DNA of 64,000 nt from Streptomyces sp. NRRL S-646 (GTDB lineage: Bacteria > Actinomycetota > Actinomycetes > Streptomycetales > Streptomycetaceae): contig NZ_JODC01000010.1 in the NCBI RefSeq assembly GCF_000720765.1, positions 310,001-374,000 on the forward strand. Direction: 5' to 3'. The notes under the pieces were generated by a model that saw nothing but the letters and a program-made list of their open reading frames with translations, was not told where the DNA came from and did no database searches. Position 1 is the first letter of the stretch. Each line of letters starts with the position of its first letter. A program made the translations under genes and the position numbers. Shown piece after piece: positions 1-8,557 of this stretch.

Positions 1-636
1 GAGTCCGACAACGTCGTCTCGATCTACATGACCGGGCGCGACCTGGACCGGATGCCCGCGCAGGCCGGCCAGTTCTTCCTGTGGCGGTTCCTGACCCGCG
101 ACCGCTGGTGGCAGGCGAACCCCTTCTCCCTCTCGGCCGCCCCCGACGGCCGCACCCTGCGCCTCACCGCCAAGGCTGCGGGCGACGGCAGCGCGGCCCT
201 GCGGCATGTGAAGGTCGGCACGCGCGTGTTCGCCGAGGGGCCCTACGGCGCCTTCACCACGCTGCACCGCACGAAGCCCGAGTCCCTGCTGATCGCGGGC
301 GGTGTCGGTGTCACCCCCATCCGGGCCATCCTGGAGGACATCGAGGGCCATGCGGTCGTCATCTACCGCGTGGCCTCGGACCGCGACGCCGTCCTCTACG
401 ACGAGCTGCGTGAACTCGCCCTCGCCAAAGGCGCCGAGCTGCACCTGGTGACCGGACCGGCCCTCCCCGACAAGCTGGCGCCGCGCGAGCTGGCCCGGCT
501 GGTGCCGGACATCGGCGAGCGGGACGTCTTCCTGTGCGGGCCGCCGCCGATGATGAACGCGGTGCTGCGCAGCCTGGACGACCTGGGCGTGCCCAAGCAG
601 CAGATCCACTTCGAGCGCTTCAGCCTGGCCGGATGA
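1..636 (+). CDS. FNR-type FAD/NAD-binding oxidoreductase, C-terminal part (5' truncated)
   Basis: The gene is open from the first base in frame 1, so its N-terminus lies outside the window. The visible 211 residues carry a ferredoxin-reductase-like fold. The FAD-binding block contains NPFSLSAAP, the NAD-binding start IAGGVGVTPIRAI resembles the GGxGxTP motif, and a nucleotide-binding block FLCGPPPMMNAV precedes the terminal FERFSLAG, which is typical of ferric-reductase/FNR enzymes. The missing upstream half may hold a ferric-reductase-like transmembrane domain. It sits 19 nt ahead of an FMN-binding protein and an ApbE flavinyltransferase, suggesting a membrane electron-transfer module that passes NAD(P)H electrons to a covalently flavinylated extracytoplasmic protein. 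The family call is confident; the substrate is unknown. Confidence 0.85.
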   Translation, partial: ESDNVVSIYMTGRDLDRMPAQAGQFFLWRFLTRDRWWQANPFSLSAAPDGRTLRLTAKAAGDGSAALRHVKVGTRVFAEGPYGAFTTLHRTKPESLLIAGGVGVTPIRAILEDIEGHAVVIYRVASDRDAVLYDELRELALAKGAELHLVTGPALPDKLAPRELARLVPDIGERDVFLCGPPPMMNAVLRSLDDLGVPKQQIHFERFSLAG

Positions 637-655
637 GGAAGACGGGAAAGACATC

Positions 656-1351
656 GTGAAGCGAGCCATACCTGTCGTCGTCCTCAGCATCGCGGGCCTG
701 GTCCCGGTCTGGCGCTACGAGCCGTCCGTCGGCGGTACCACGTCCACGGCCGAGTCGGCGTCGACATCGTCCGGATCCTCCTCCGGCACGATCGTCAAGG
801 GCACGACGATCAACACGGAGAAGGGGCCTGTGCAGGTCCAGGTGACCTTCTCCGGCGACAAGATCACGGCTGTGAAGATGCTGCAGCAGCCGAACCATCC
901 GCAGACCACGGCCGCGGTGCCGAAGCTGGTCGCGGAGACGCTGAAGGCGCAGAGCGCGGACATCGACACCGTGTCCGGCGCGACGATCACCAGCGAGGCC
1001 TACAAGAAGTCCCTCCAGGCCGCGATCGACTCGAACGGTGCGAGCGCGAAGACGTCCGCGTCTCCCTCGGCCTCCGCCTCTTCCGCCTCCGCCGCGCAGA
1101 CGGTGTCGGGTTCGCTGCTGAACACCGACAAGGGCCCCGTGCAGGTCCAGGTGACGTTCTCCGGCGATGAGATCACGGCTGTGAAGATGCTGCAGCAGCC
1201 GAACCATCCGCAGACCGCGGCCGCGGTGCCGAAGCTGGTGGCGGAGACGCTGAAGGCGCAGAGCGCGGACATCGACACGGTGTCGGGTGCGACGATCACC
1301 AGCGAGGCCTACAAGAAGTCACTCCAGGCCGCGATCGACGCGAAGGGCTGA
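656..1351 (+). CDS. Extracytoplasmic FMN-binding protein with duplicated FMN_bind domain
   Basis: This 231-residue protein has an N-terminal hydrophobic anchor (about residues 3-17), then two FMN_bind modules separated by a Ser/Ala-rich linker. Each module ends in the DTVSGAT motif, whose Thr (about T110 and T213) is the residue ApbE enzymes esterify with FMN. The next gene is apbE, 4 nt downstream, so it would supply that modification. The upstream FNR-type reductase is the probable electron donor. The GTG start at 656 was chosen because it puts the hydrophobic segment at the extreme N-terminus. The two modules are about 95% identical at DNA level, which points to a recent tandem duplication. 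Confidence 0.85.
   Translation: MKRAIPVVVLSIAGLVPVWRYEPSVGGTTSTAESASTSSGSSSGTIVKGTTINTEKGPVQVQVTFSGDKITAVKMLQQPNHPQTTAAVPKLVAETLKAQSADIDTVSGATITSEAYKKSLQAAIDSNGASAKTSASPSASASSASAAQTVSGSLLNTDKGPVQVQVTFSGDEITAVKMLQQPNHPQTAAAVPKLVAETLKAQSADIDTVSGATITSEAYKKSLQAAIDAKG
821..1339 (+). repeat. Tandem 210-bp duplication inside the FMN-binding gene
   Basis: Positions 821-1030 and 1130-1339 are direct copies of 210 nt that differ at about 11 positions by eye. They are separated by a 99-nt low-complexity Ser/Ala linker. Each copy encodes one complete FMN_bind module. Most differences are at third codon positions, so both copies are under protein-level constraint. Confidence 0.85.
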
Positions 1352-1355
1352 TCCG

Positions 1356-2096
1356 ATGCACCGCGTCGAACACGTCATGAGCTTCCCCGTCTCGCTCCGG
1401 GTCGACGACGAGGACGTCCCGGAGTCGGCCGCCGACGCGGTCTTCGCGTGGCTGCGCGAGGTCGACGCCCGGTTCAGCCCGTTCAAGCCCGACAGCGAGG
1501 TGTCCCGCCACGGCCGGGGCGAGCTGGCCTCCCACGAGCTCAGCGACGACCTCGTCGAGGTCCTCGACCTGTGCGAGCACTACCGGATCGCGACGGGCGG
1601 AGCCTTCGACGTACGGCTGCCCGGCCGCGGGCTAGACCCCTGTGCGGTGGTCAAGGGCTGGTCGGTGCAGCGGGCGGCGGAGCTGCTGAAGGCGGCCGGC
1701 GCGAAGAGGTTCGTCCTGAACGCCGGCGGTGACGTGGTCGCCGCCGGCGGCCCCTGGCGGGTCGGCGTACGCCACCCCGAACACGCCGACAAGCTGTGCA
1801 CCGTCCTCGAGCTCACCGACGGGGCGGTCGCGACCTCCGCGCGCTACGAACGCGGCGACCACATCATCGACGGCCGTACGGGACTCCCGGCGACCGGGCT
1901 GCTCAGCCTGACCGTCGTGGCCGCCACCCTGACCGAGGCCGACTCGGTTGCGACGGCGGCGTTCGCGATGGGCGTGCAGGGCATCGAGTGGGCCGCCTTG
2001 CTGCCGGGCTGCGAGGTGTTCGCCGTGGACGCCGGGGGGCAGGTGCTGCGGACGGAGGGGTTTCCGGTCGCGGGGGAGGCCTCGGCGGCGGCGTGA
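1356..2096 (+). CDS. apbE: FAD:protein FMN transferase (ApbE)
   Basis: The enzyme transfers FMN from FAD to a Thr of target proteins outside the cytoplasm, using Mg2+. The 246-residue product shows the ApbE pattern: SPFKPDSEVSRHG near residue 45, GAFDVRLPGRGLDP, then the conserved VKGW(S)VQRAAELL helix and NAGGDVVAAG, and a DHIIDGRTGLPA block with the C-terminal metal/FAD region (TEADSVATAAF). The ATG at 1356 starts the conserved region directly; the frame is open further upstream but without homology. It follows its likely substrate, the duplicated FMN-binding protein, by 4 nt, and both are probably co-transcribed with the upstream reductase. Confidence 0.92.
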   Translation: MHRVEHVMSFPVSLRVDDEDVPESAADAVFAWLREVDARFSPFKPDSEVSRHGRGELASHELSDDLVEVLDLCEHYRIATGGAFDVRLPGRGLDPCAVVKGWSVQRAAELLKAAGAKRFVLNAGGDVVAAGGPWRVGVRHPEHADKLCTVLELTDGAVATSARYERGDHIIDGRTGLPATGLLSLTVVAATLTEADSVATAAFAMGVQGIEWAALLPGCEVFAVDAGGQVLRTEGFPVAGEASAAA

Positions 2097-2121
2097 CCGA
2101 CAGCCGCCCTCCATTGGTTTT

Positions 2122-2222
2122 TCGCCCCCGCCGCCCCTTCCCGTCCCGACCCTGGGGGCTGCGCCCCCCCAGACCCCCGCTTCGGCCTGAACGGCCTCGT
2201 CCTCAAACGCCGGACGGGCTGC
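2122..2222. repeat. Streptomyces extragenic repeat, copy 1 (matches 33541-33628)
   Basis: This intergenic stretch between apbE and the SARP gene starts TCGCCCCCGCCGCCCC and holds a GC-rich hairpin (TGGGGGCT-GCGCCCCCC). It ends with CCTCAAACGCCGGACGGGCT. The same arrangement recurs at 33541-33628, where the end reads CCTCAAACGCCGGAGGGGCT. It has the look of the dispersed palindromic elements found between Streptomyces genes. The hairpin may also terminate the redox operon. Confidence 0.75.
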
Positions 2223-2243
2223 AAGACTGACTAACCTGGCGCG

Positions 2244-5200
2244 GTGACCATCGAGTTGACGCTGCTGCCGTCCGTCGCCCACCGGGGGCAGGAGATCACC
2301 GCACCCCGGCTGCGGGGACTGCTCGCGCTGCTGGCGGGGGAGTTGCGGGCGGGGTGCGGTGCCGGGTGGCTCGTCGACGGGCTGTGGCCGGACGAGCAGC
2401 CCGAGAACCCGGTCAAGGCGTTGCAGATCCTGGTGTCCAGGGCCCGCCGTCAGCTCGGCGCCGAGGTCATCGCCAGCACCCCCACCGGCTACCGGCTCGC
2501 CCTGCGCGAGGACCAGGTCGACACCTCCGCCGTCCTGCTGTTCGCCGCCGCCTGCGCCGAGAAGGCGCGTGCGGGGGACCACGCGGGTGCCCTCGCCGAG
2601 GCGGAGGAGGGGCTCGGGCTGTGGGACGGCGCCCCGGTCGAGGAAGCGGGCGGCTTCGGTGATCCCGTCGGCGAGCTGCGCGCCGAGCGAGCCGTGACCC
2701 ACCGCGCGCTCGTCCGCTGCCGCGCACTCTCCCTCGCCCGCACCGGCCGCCGGGACGAAGCCGTCGGCCCGCTCACCGAACTGGCCGCCGAACGGCCCCA
2801 CGACGAGGAACTGCTCCTCGAACTGATGCGCTGCCGGGCGGCCGTCGCGGGACCTGCCGCCGCCCTGGCCACGTACGACGCCCACCGCCGCCGCCTGCGC
2901 GACGAACTCGGCACCGACCCCGGGCCCGCCCTCCAGGAACTCCACCAGGAACTGCTGCGTGGCGAGGCCCCCGTCGTACGGCGGGGGGTACCGCACGAGC
3001 CCAACCCCCTCCTCGGCCGGGACGCCGATGTCGCCGCCGTCACCCGGCTGCTGCACAGCGCCCGCGTGACCTCGGTCGTCGGACCCGGCGGCCTCGGCAA
3101 GACCCGCCTGGCGAGCGCCGTCGCCCGGGACGCCGAGCAGCGCGTCGTGCACCTGGTGCCGCTCGCCGGTGTCCGCCAGGACTCCGATGTCGCCGCCGAG
3201 GTCGCCTCCGCACTGGGCGTCGGCGAGAGCCTGCGGGCCGCCGCGGGCGGCGAGGCGGTCGCCGGGATCGTGGGTGCCCTGGGCTCCGGGCCCGCCCTGC
3301 TCGTCCTGGACAACTGCGAACAGGTGGTCCGAGGGGTCGCCGACCTCGTGCAGGCCCTGGTGTCGCGGACCAGGGACCTGCGCGTCCTCACCACCAGCCG
3401 CGCCCCGCTCGGCCTGACCTCCGAGACCGTCTACCCGCTGCCCGAGCTGGACCTCGCCACCACAGTCGAGCTGTTCGAGCAGCGTGCCCGTGCCGCCCGG
3501 CCCGACGCCGACCTGCCCGCCGACACCGTGGCCGCCCTCTGCCGCCGCCTCGACGGCCTGCCCCTGGCCGCCGAACTCGCCGCCGCCCGCGTGCGGGTGA
3601 TGTCGGTCGCCGAGATCGCCCGCCGTCTGGAGGACCGCTTCGCGCTGCTGCGCGGCGGCCCCCGCGACACCCCCCAGCGCCACCGCACCCTGCACGCCGT
3701 CGTCGACTGGAGCTGGAACCTCCTCGACGAGGAGGGACAGTGCGCCCTGCGCTCCCTGTCCGTCTTCCCGGACGGCTTCACCGCCGACGCCGCGGAGCAA
3801 CTCGCCGACGGCTTCGACGCGTTGGAGGTCCTGGCGGATCTCGTCGACCAGTCGCTGCTCAAGGTGGCCGACACCGCGCACGGCACCCGCTTCCGGATGC
3901 TGGAGACAGTACGGGAGTTCGCCGCCGCCCACCGGGAGCGGGCCGGCGAGGAGGCCGCCGTCACGGAGCGGTTCCTCGGCTGGGCCAGGGACTTCGGGGT
4001 CGCCCACCACGACGCCCCCTTCGGCGCCCGTCCCTTCGCCTCCTGGCAGCTGATCCGCGCCGAGCAGGACAACCTCGTCCACGCGCTCCGGCTTGCGCTG
4101 GCCCGCGAGGACCTCGACACCGTCGCCGCGATCTCCGCCGTACTCGCCGGCCTGTGGACCACGGAGGCCCACTACCCCCGGCTGATCGCCCTCACCGAGG
4201 ACTGCGCCCGGCCGCTGTCCCACTACCGGCCCGGCCCCGCATACGTAGAGCCGACCCGCACCGCCGCCGCTCTGCTGGCCGCCAACCTGTTCCTGGGCGT
4301 CGGGCCGGGTGCCGCCCGCACCCTGGTCACCCTGCGCCGCCTGCCGCCCGCCGAGCCGGACACCCTGGTGCGGGCCGTCGCGGCGGTGCTGCGGGCCTTC
4401 CCACAGGTGCTCACGGACCGGGACGCGCTGGCCGAACTGTGCGCCGCCGAGCAGCCGCTGCTCGCGGGCGTCGCCGGCTGCGTCGCCAGTTACGTGTGGG
4501 AGGGCGAGCACCGGCCGGACCTCGCCCTCGCCGCCGCCCGCCGCATGGTCGAACTGCTCGGCGACCGGGACATCCCGCTGCTGCGGATCTGGCCCGCCTC
4601 CCGGCTCGCCGAACTCTGCCTGCAGACCGAGCGCGGCGCCGAGGCCCTGGTCCACCTGCGGGCGGCACTGGACGCCCTGGAGAGCCTCGGCGAGTGGAAC
4701 GACGCGATCGGCATGCGGTGGGGCCTGATGCTCGCCCATCTGCAGACCGGCGACCTCGACGCCGCCGAGCACTGGCTGGAGGAGGCGCTGCGGCACCAGC
4801 CGGAGGGCGCCGGCTCCGACGCCTTCACCCCCGACCTGGGCGCCCGGGCCGAGATGGCCCTCGCCCGCGGCGACGTCGAGACCGGGCTCGGCCTGTGGCG
4901 CCGGGCCCTGGAACGGCTGGAGAACGGCCGCGCGGCCCCGGTCTTCGGCGACGAACTCCTCATGGAGGGCTGGGTGCTGGAGCTCCAGTCGGTCGCCCTC
5001 GTCGCACACGCCCGGCACGGTCGCACCGACCTGGTGGCTCCCCTGGCCGCGGCGCTGCCCGGCCGCCTCACCACCCTGCTGACCCGTCCCAGGCCGGCCC
5101 CGCAGCATGTCACCGCCGAGTACCCGGTGTGCGGCGCCATGCTGCTCGCCCTGGCCACGGTCGCCCTCGCGGCAGGCGAGAGCGGGCGCGGGGCGCGGCT

Positions 5201-5393
5201 GACCGCCCTCGCCGAACGCTTCCGCGCCCTGCGCAACTTCCAGCCCACGATGTCCTCGGAGCACGCCCGCGAGGCCGCCCAGAACGCCGACAAGGCGGCG
5301 TACGAGGACGCGGAGTCCACGTACGCCGCCCTGGACGGGGACGGGTTGCGCGAGGTCGCACTCGGCCTGGTGCGGGCCGGGCTCACAGCCTGA
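2244..5393 (+). CDS. AfsR/SARP-like transcriptional regulator with NB-ARC ATPase domain
   Basis: This 1049-residue protein has an N-terminal OmpR-type winged helix (about 1-90, with GLLALLAGE and LQILVSRARRQLG). A BTAD helical domain follows (about 95-245, TYDAHRRRLRDELGTDPGPALQELH). The NB-ARC/AAA ATPase has Walker A GPGGLGKTR near residue 279 and Walker B LLVLDNCEQV near 353. The long C-terminal region is TPR-like. This is the layout of AfsR-type regulators that activate secondary metabolism. Its stop overlaps the 3' end of the convergent P450 gene by 11 nt. The neighbouring P450/ABC exporter is a possible target; the central phenazine cluster, 25 kb away, is less certain. The GTG at 2244 starts directly at the winged helix. 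Confidence 0.88.
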   Translation: MTIELTLLPSVAHRGQEITAPRLRGLLALLAGELRAGCGAGWLVDGLWPDEQPENPVKALQILVSRARRQLGAEVIASTPTGYRLALREDQVDTSAVLLFAAACAEKARAGDHAGALAEAEEGLGLWDGAPVEEAGGFGDPVGELRAERAVTHRALVRCRALSLARTGRRDEAVGPLTELAAERPHDEELLLELMRCRAAVAGPAAALATYDAHRRRLRDELGTDPGPALQELHQELLRGEAPVVRRGVPHEPNPLLGRDADVAAVTRLLHSARVTSVVGPGGLGKTRLASAVARDAEQRVVHLVPLAGVRQDSDVAAEVASALGVGESLRAAAGGEAVAGIVGALGSGPALLVLDNCEQVVRGVADLVQALVSRTRDLRVLTTSRAPLGLTSETVYPLPELDLATTVELFEQRARAARPDADLPADTVAALCRRLDGLPLAAELAAARVRVMSVAEIARRLEDRFALLRGGPRDTPQRHRTLHAVVDWSWNLLDEEGQCALRSLSVFPDGFTADAAEQLADGFDALEVLADLVDQSLLKVADTAHGTRFRMLETVREFAAAHRERAGEEAAVTERFLGWARDFGVAHHDAPFGARPFASWQLIRAEQDNLVHALRLALAREDLDTVAAISAVLAGLWTTEAHYPRLIALTEDCARPLSHYRPGPAYVEPTRTAAALLAANLFLGVGPGAARTLVTLRRLPPAEPDTLVRAVAAVLRAFPQVLTDRDALAELCAAEQPLLAGVAGCVASYVWEGEHRPDLALAAARRMVELLGDRDIPLLRIWPASRLAELCLQTERGAEALVHLRAALDALESLGEWNDAIGMRWGLMLAHLQTGDLDAAEHWLEEALRHQPEGAGSDAFTPDLGARAEMALARGDVETGLGLWRRALERLENGRAAPVFGDELLMEGWVLELQSVALVAHARHGRTDLVAPLAAALPGRLTTLLTRPRPAPQHVTAEYPVCGAMLLALATVALAAGESGRGARLTALAERFRALRNFQPTMSSEHAREAAQNADKAAYEDAESTYAALDGDGLREVALGLVRAGLTA

Positions 5394-6609
5394 CGGGCAG
5401 GTTCAGCAGATGGAACCCGTCGCCGGGCCAGTGCCCGAACTGCACGTCCGCGCGGTCCACGGCCAGCTCCGGTGCCGCTGACCGCCGTACCAGCAGTTCC
5501 TCGAACACCACGCCCGTCACGAGTCGGCCGAGCGCCGCGCCGATGCAGTAGTGCGGGCCGTGGCCGAACGCCAGGTGCCCGTCCCCGCGGCCGAACTCCC
5601 TCGTCACGTCGAGGTGTTCGGGGGCGTCGTACGCGGCCGGGTCGTGGTCCGCGGCGAACAGCGCGACCGTCACCGCCTCGCCCATCCTCAGCCGGGTGCC
5701 GGCGAACACGAAGTCCTCGGTGGCGTACAGCGTGGCGCCCATGCGCACCAGGGTGACGTACCGCAGGAGTTCGGGAACCGCCCGGCCCAGCAGCTCGGGC
5801 TCGGCGCGCAGCCGCTCCAGCTGGTCCGGGTGGTCGAGGAGTGCCAGGACGGCGTGGGCGAGGAACAGGGCGGGCGGGGTGATCCCGGTGTTGATCAGCA
5901 GGAAGAAGACGGTGACGATCTCGTCGTCGGTCATCCCGCCGTCCGCCAGCAGCGCCGACACCAGGTCGTCCGCGGGCTCCGCACGCCGCCGGGCCACCAG
6001 GTCCTTGGTGTACTGCACGACACCGCCGAGCCCTTCGAGGACGCGGCTGCCGTCGCCGTACGCGAAGTCCCGGATCCATCCGCAGACCTTGTCCTGGTCG
6101 GCCGCGTCCACGCCGACGAGCGCGCAGATGACGGCGGTGCTCAGCGGGTAGGCGAACTCGCCCAGCAGATCGGCCTGTTCGCGCCCGGCGAGGGTCTCGA
6201 TCAGCTCCTGTGCGGTCTTCTCCACGAAGGGGCGCAGTGCGGCGACCCGGCGGGCGGTGAAGGCGCGGGTGAGCGGGTTGCGGCGTCTGGTGTGCTCGTC
6301 GCCGTCGAAGAGCGCCAGGTGGCCCGAGAGGTACTGCGCGTACTCGGGCGGGAGGCCGTCTGTCCCCTGGGCCAGCAACTCGGCCTGCGGATCAGGCATT
6401 TCGGAGTCCGGGATCGTCGAGCGGTCCCGGACCAGACGCGGTTCGGTGAGCGCGGCCTTCACGTCCTCGTGGCGGGTGACGAGCCGTACGGCGGTGTCCA
6501 GGCCGGGGAGGACGACGTGGCCGAGGCCGGGCCGGGTGCGCAGGGCGGCGTAGGCGCCGACGGGGTTCTCGACGAGTTCGGGGGTGAGATGGACGGCAGT
6601 GGTGGTCAT
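5383..6609 (-). CDS. Cytochrome P450 with atypical I-helix
   Basis: The 408-residue protein is a soluble bacterial class I P450. It has the heme-ligand loop FGHGPHYCIGAALGRL with Cys near 355 and the K-helix ELLR. The usual I-helix motif (A/G)GxE/DTT aligns with NTGITPP: the acidic residue is replaced by Ile and the last Thr by Pro, so proton delivery may differ from standard P450s. It is the third gene of a minus-strand run after an ABC ATPase and permease, 57 nt downstream of the permease stop. No ferredoxin gene is adjacent. The substrate cannot be predicted. Confidence 0.9.
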   Translation of the reverse strand: MTTTAVHLTPELVENPVGAYAALRTRPGLGHVVLPGLDTAVRLVTRHEDVKAALTEPRLVRDRSTIPDSEMPDPQAELLAQGTDGLPPEYAQYLSGHLALFDGDEHTRRRNPLTRAFTARRVAALRPFVEKTAQELIETLAGREQADLLGEFAYPLSTAVICALVGVDAADQDKVCGWIRDFAYGDGSRVLEGLGGVVQYTKDLVARRRAEPADDLVSALLADGGMTDDEIVTVFFLLINTGITPPALFLAHAVLALLDHPDQLERLRAEPELLGRAVPELLRYVTLVRMGATLYATEDFVFAGTRLRMGEAVTVALFAADHDPAAYDAPEHLDVTREFGRGDGHLAFGHGPHYCIGAALGRLVTGVVFEELLVRRSAAPELAVDRADVQFGHWPGDGFHLLNLPVRL

Positions 6610-6666
6610 GTCGGTTGCCTTTTCCAGTAGTCGAAGAGGGGGCAGCTTCCAGTAGTTGACGAGGAG

Positions 6667-7464
6667 TCAGCTGGGGTCGCGGTCGAACAGGCGGAGCGAC
6701 CATACGAACCCGAGGACCGCGATCCCCACGCTCCACGCCACCGCCATCCAGCCGTTGTGCCCGATCCCTGTTCCGGTCAGCAGTCCCCGCAGGGTCTCGA
6801 TGACCGTGGTGAACGGCTGGTACTCGGCGAACCAGCGGATCCAGGACGGCATCGAGCCGACCGGTACGAAGGTGCTGCTGACGAAGGGCAGCAGGAACGA
6901 GATCGGCAGCGGGGCGTTGCTGGCCCCCTCCGGCGTCCTGCTGATCAGCCCGAGGGCGACCGACAGCCAGGTCAGGCCGAAGACGAAGAGCAGGAGCAGC
7001 CCGCCGGCCGCCAGCCACTCCAAGGGGCTCGCGTCGGGACGGAAGCCGATGGCGAGGGCGACGGCGGTCACCAGGACCAGGTTGAACACCGACTGGATGA
7101 CACTGCCGACGACATGGCCGACCAGGATCGACGCCCGGGAGATCGCCATCGTGCGGAAGCGGGTGACGATGCCCTCGGTCATGTCCGTGCACACGGCGAC
7201 CGCCGTCGGCACGCTCCCGGTGCCCGCGGTCATCAGCAGGATGCCGGGGACGAGGTAGGCCAGGTACGCGGTGCGGCCGCCGCCCTGGCCGATTCCGGCG
7301 CCGAGCGCCGAACCGAAGACGTACACGAACAGGAGCAGCAGGAAGACGGGGATGAGCGCGACCTGGAGCGTCATCGAGGGGTAGCGGCGGGCGTGCAGCA
7401 GATTGCGCCGCAGCATGGTGAGCGAGTCGCGGACGTGCGGGGCGGGCGGGGCGGCGGTGGTCAT
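6667..7464 (-). CDS. ABC-2 type transporter permease (DrrB-like)
   Basis: This 265-residue membrane protein has about six hydrophobic segments typical of ABC2_membrane/DrrB permeases. Segments include VALIPVFLLLLFVYVFGSA, LAYLVPGILLMTAG, and a C-terminal WSVGIAVLGFVWSLRLF, plus the family-typical GS(M)PSWIRWFAEYQPFT(T)VIETLRGL. The ATG at 7464 overlaps the stop of the ATPase gene by 4 nt (ATGA), indicating translational coupling. Together they should form a two-component exporter for a hydrophobic drug or metabolite. Confidence 0.9.
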   Translation of the reverse strand: MTTAAPPAPHVRDSLTMLRRNLLHARRYPSMTLQVALIPVFLLLLFVYVFGSALGAGIGQGGGRTAYLAYLVPGILLMTAGTGSVPTAVAVCTDMTEGIVTRFRTMAISRASILVGHVVGSVIQSVFNLVLVTAVALAIGFRPDASPLEWLAAGGLLLLFVFGLTWLSVALGLISRTPEGASNAPLPISFLLPFVSSTFVPVGSMPSWIRWFAEYQPFTTVIETLRGLLTGTGIGHNGWMAVAWSVGIAVLGFVWSLRLFDRDPS

Positions 7465-8417
7465 CGGGCCTGCACCTTCTCGTGGCCGGGGCGGTCGGTG
7501 ACCGCGAAGAAGACGTCGTCGAGGTCGGGGGTGTGCACGGTCAGGGAGTCGACGTCGACGCGGGCGCTGTCGAGGACGTCGAGCAGGGCGCGCAGGGTGC
7601 GCACGCTGCCGTCGCCGGGGACCTGGAGGGTCAGCGCCTCGTCGTCGCGCAGTCCGAGGCCCAGCACCTCGGCGCCGCGGTCGAGTTGAGCGGGGTCGAG
7701 GAACCGGAGCCGGACGTGGCCGCCGGGGACCAGACGCTTGAGCTCGTCCGGTGTGCCCTCGGCGACGATCCGGCCGCCGCTGAGCACCGCGATGCGGTCG
7801 GCGAGCTGGTCGGCCTCCTCCAGGTACTGCGTGGTGAGGAAGACGGTGACTCCGCCGTCGACGAGATCGCGGATGATCTGCCACATGGTGTGCCGGGAGC
7901 GCGGGTCGAGACCGGTGGTCGGCTCGTCGAGGAAGATCACCTCGGGGGAGCCGACGAGTGTCATCGCGATGTCGAGGCGCCGCCGCATACCGCCCGAGTA
8001 GGTGGCGGCGGGCTTCTGCGCGGCCTCCAACAGGTCGAAGCGCTCCAGGAGTTCGGCGGTGACGCGCCTGCCCTCCGGGCGGGGGAGGTGGTGCAGGTCC
8101 GCCATGAGCGCCATGTTCTCCTCGCCGGTGATCAGGTTGTCGACGGCGGAGAACTGGCCGGTGACGCCGATCGCGGCCCGTACGGCCTGCGGTGCGGCGG
8201 CGACACCGTGCCCGGCGACCCGGGCCTCGCCGCCGTCGGCGCGGATCAGGGTGGAGAGGATCTGGACGGTGGTGGTCTTGCCGGCTCCGTTCGGACCGAG
8301 CAGCGCGAAGACCGTGCCGCGCGGGACGTGCAGGTCGATGCCGTCGAGGACGACCTTGTCGCCGTACGCCTTGCGGAGGCCGGTGGCCTCGATGGCCGGT
8401 GGTGTCGTCGGGTTCAT
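7461..8417 (-). CDS. ABC transporter ATP-binding protein (DrrA-like, DUF4162 C-terminus)
   Basis: The 318-residue ATPase shows Walker A GPNGAGKTT near residue 38, signature YSGGMRRRLD, Walker B VIFLDEPTTGLD and the H-loop region. It ends in a DrrA-type C-terminal domain (TLRALLDVLDSARVDVDSLTVHTPDLDDVFFAVT). Such proteins energise daunorubicin-type resistance exporters. The ATG at 8417 was chosen over a GTG 21 nt upstream because the family normally begins just before AIEATGLRKAYG. It leads a minus-strand operon with the permease and a P450. Confidence 0.92.
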   Translation of the reverse strand: MNPTTPPAIEATGLRKAYGDKVVLDGIDLHVPRGTVFALLGPNGAGKTTTVQILSTLIRADGGEARVAGHGVAAAPQAVRAAIGVTGQFSAVDNLITGEENMALMADLHHLPRPEGRRVTAELLERFDLLEAAQKPAATYSGGMRRRLDIAMTLVGSPEVIFLDEPTTGLDPRSRHTMWQIIRDLVDGGVTVFLTTQYLEEADQLADRIAVLSGGRIVAEGTPDELKRLVPGGHVRLRFLDPAQLDRGAEVLGLGLRDDEALTLQVPGDGSVRTLRALLDVLDSARVDVDSLTVHTPDLDDVFFAVTDRPGHEKVQAR

Positions 8418-8461
8418 GCCGCAGAGCGTGCGGGACACCGGATTCAGGACGGCTTCACTGC

Positions 8462-8490
8462 GGTTTCAGCGAGCCGGACCCACTGAAACC
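8462..8490. promoter_or_regulatory. Inverted repeat upstream of the DrrA-like gene (candidate operator)
   Basis: GGTTTCAG (8462-8469) and CTGAAACC (8483-8490) form a perfect 8-bp inverted repeat with a 13-nt spacer. It lies 45 nt upstream of the exporter ATPase start. A repressor site of the TetR kind would fit this position, but no regulator gene is adjacent. Confidence 0.35.
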
Positions 8491-8503
8491 CGGGCATGGG
8501 AAA

Positions 8504-8540
8504 GGGCGGGCCGCCGGTAGGGGAGTCCGGCGGCCCGCCC
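8504..8540. terminator. Strong hairpin downstream of the GT39 gene
   Basis: GGGCGGGCCGCCGG and CCGGCGGCCCGCCC form a perfect 14-bp stem with a 9-nt loop. It lies 17 nt beyond the stop codon of the minus-strand glycosyltransferase gene. It has no U-tract, which is usual for Streptomyces terminators. Confidence 0.75.
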
Positions 8541-8557
8541 GTTGGGGGGGATGGAGG

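Noticed and set aside
1632..5264. Open frame of 1210 codons on the minus strand
   Set aside because: It is the antisense shadow of the apbE and AfsR-like genes. The text is Gly/Gln/Arg-rich without domain motifs, typical of high-GC shadow frames.
8404..8438. Upstream GTG start for the DrrA-like ATPase
   Set aside because: It would add seven residues without homology; the ATG at 8417 gives the family-typical N-terminus.
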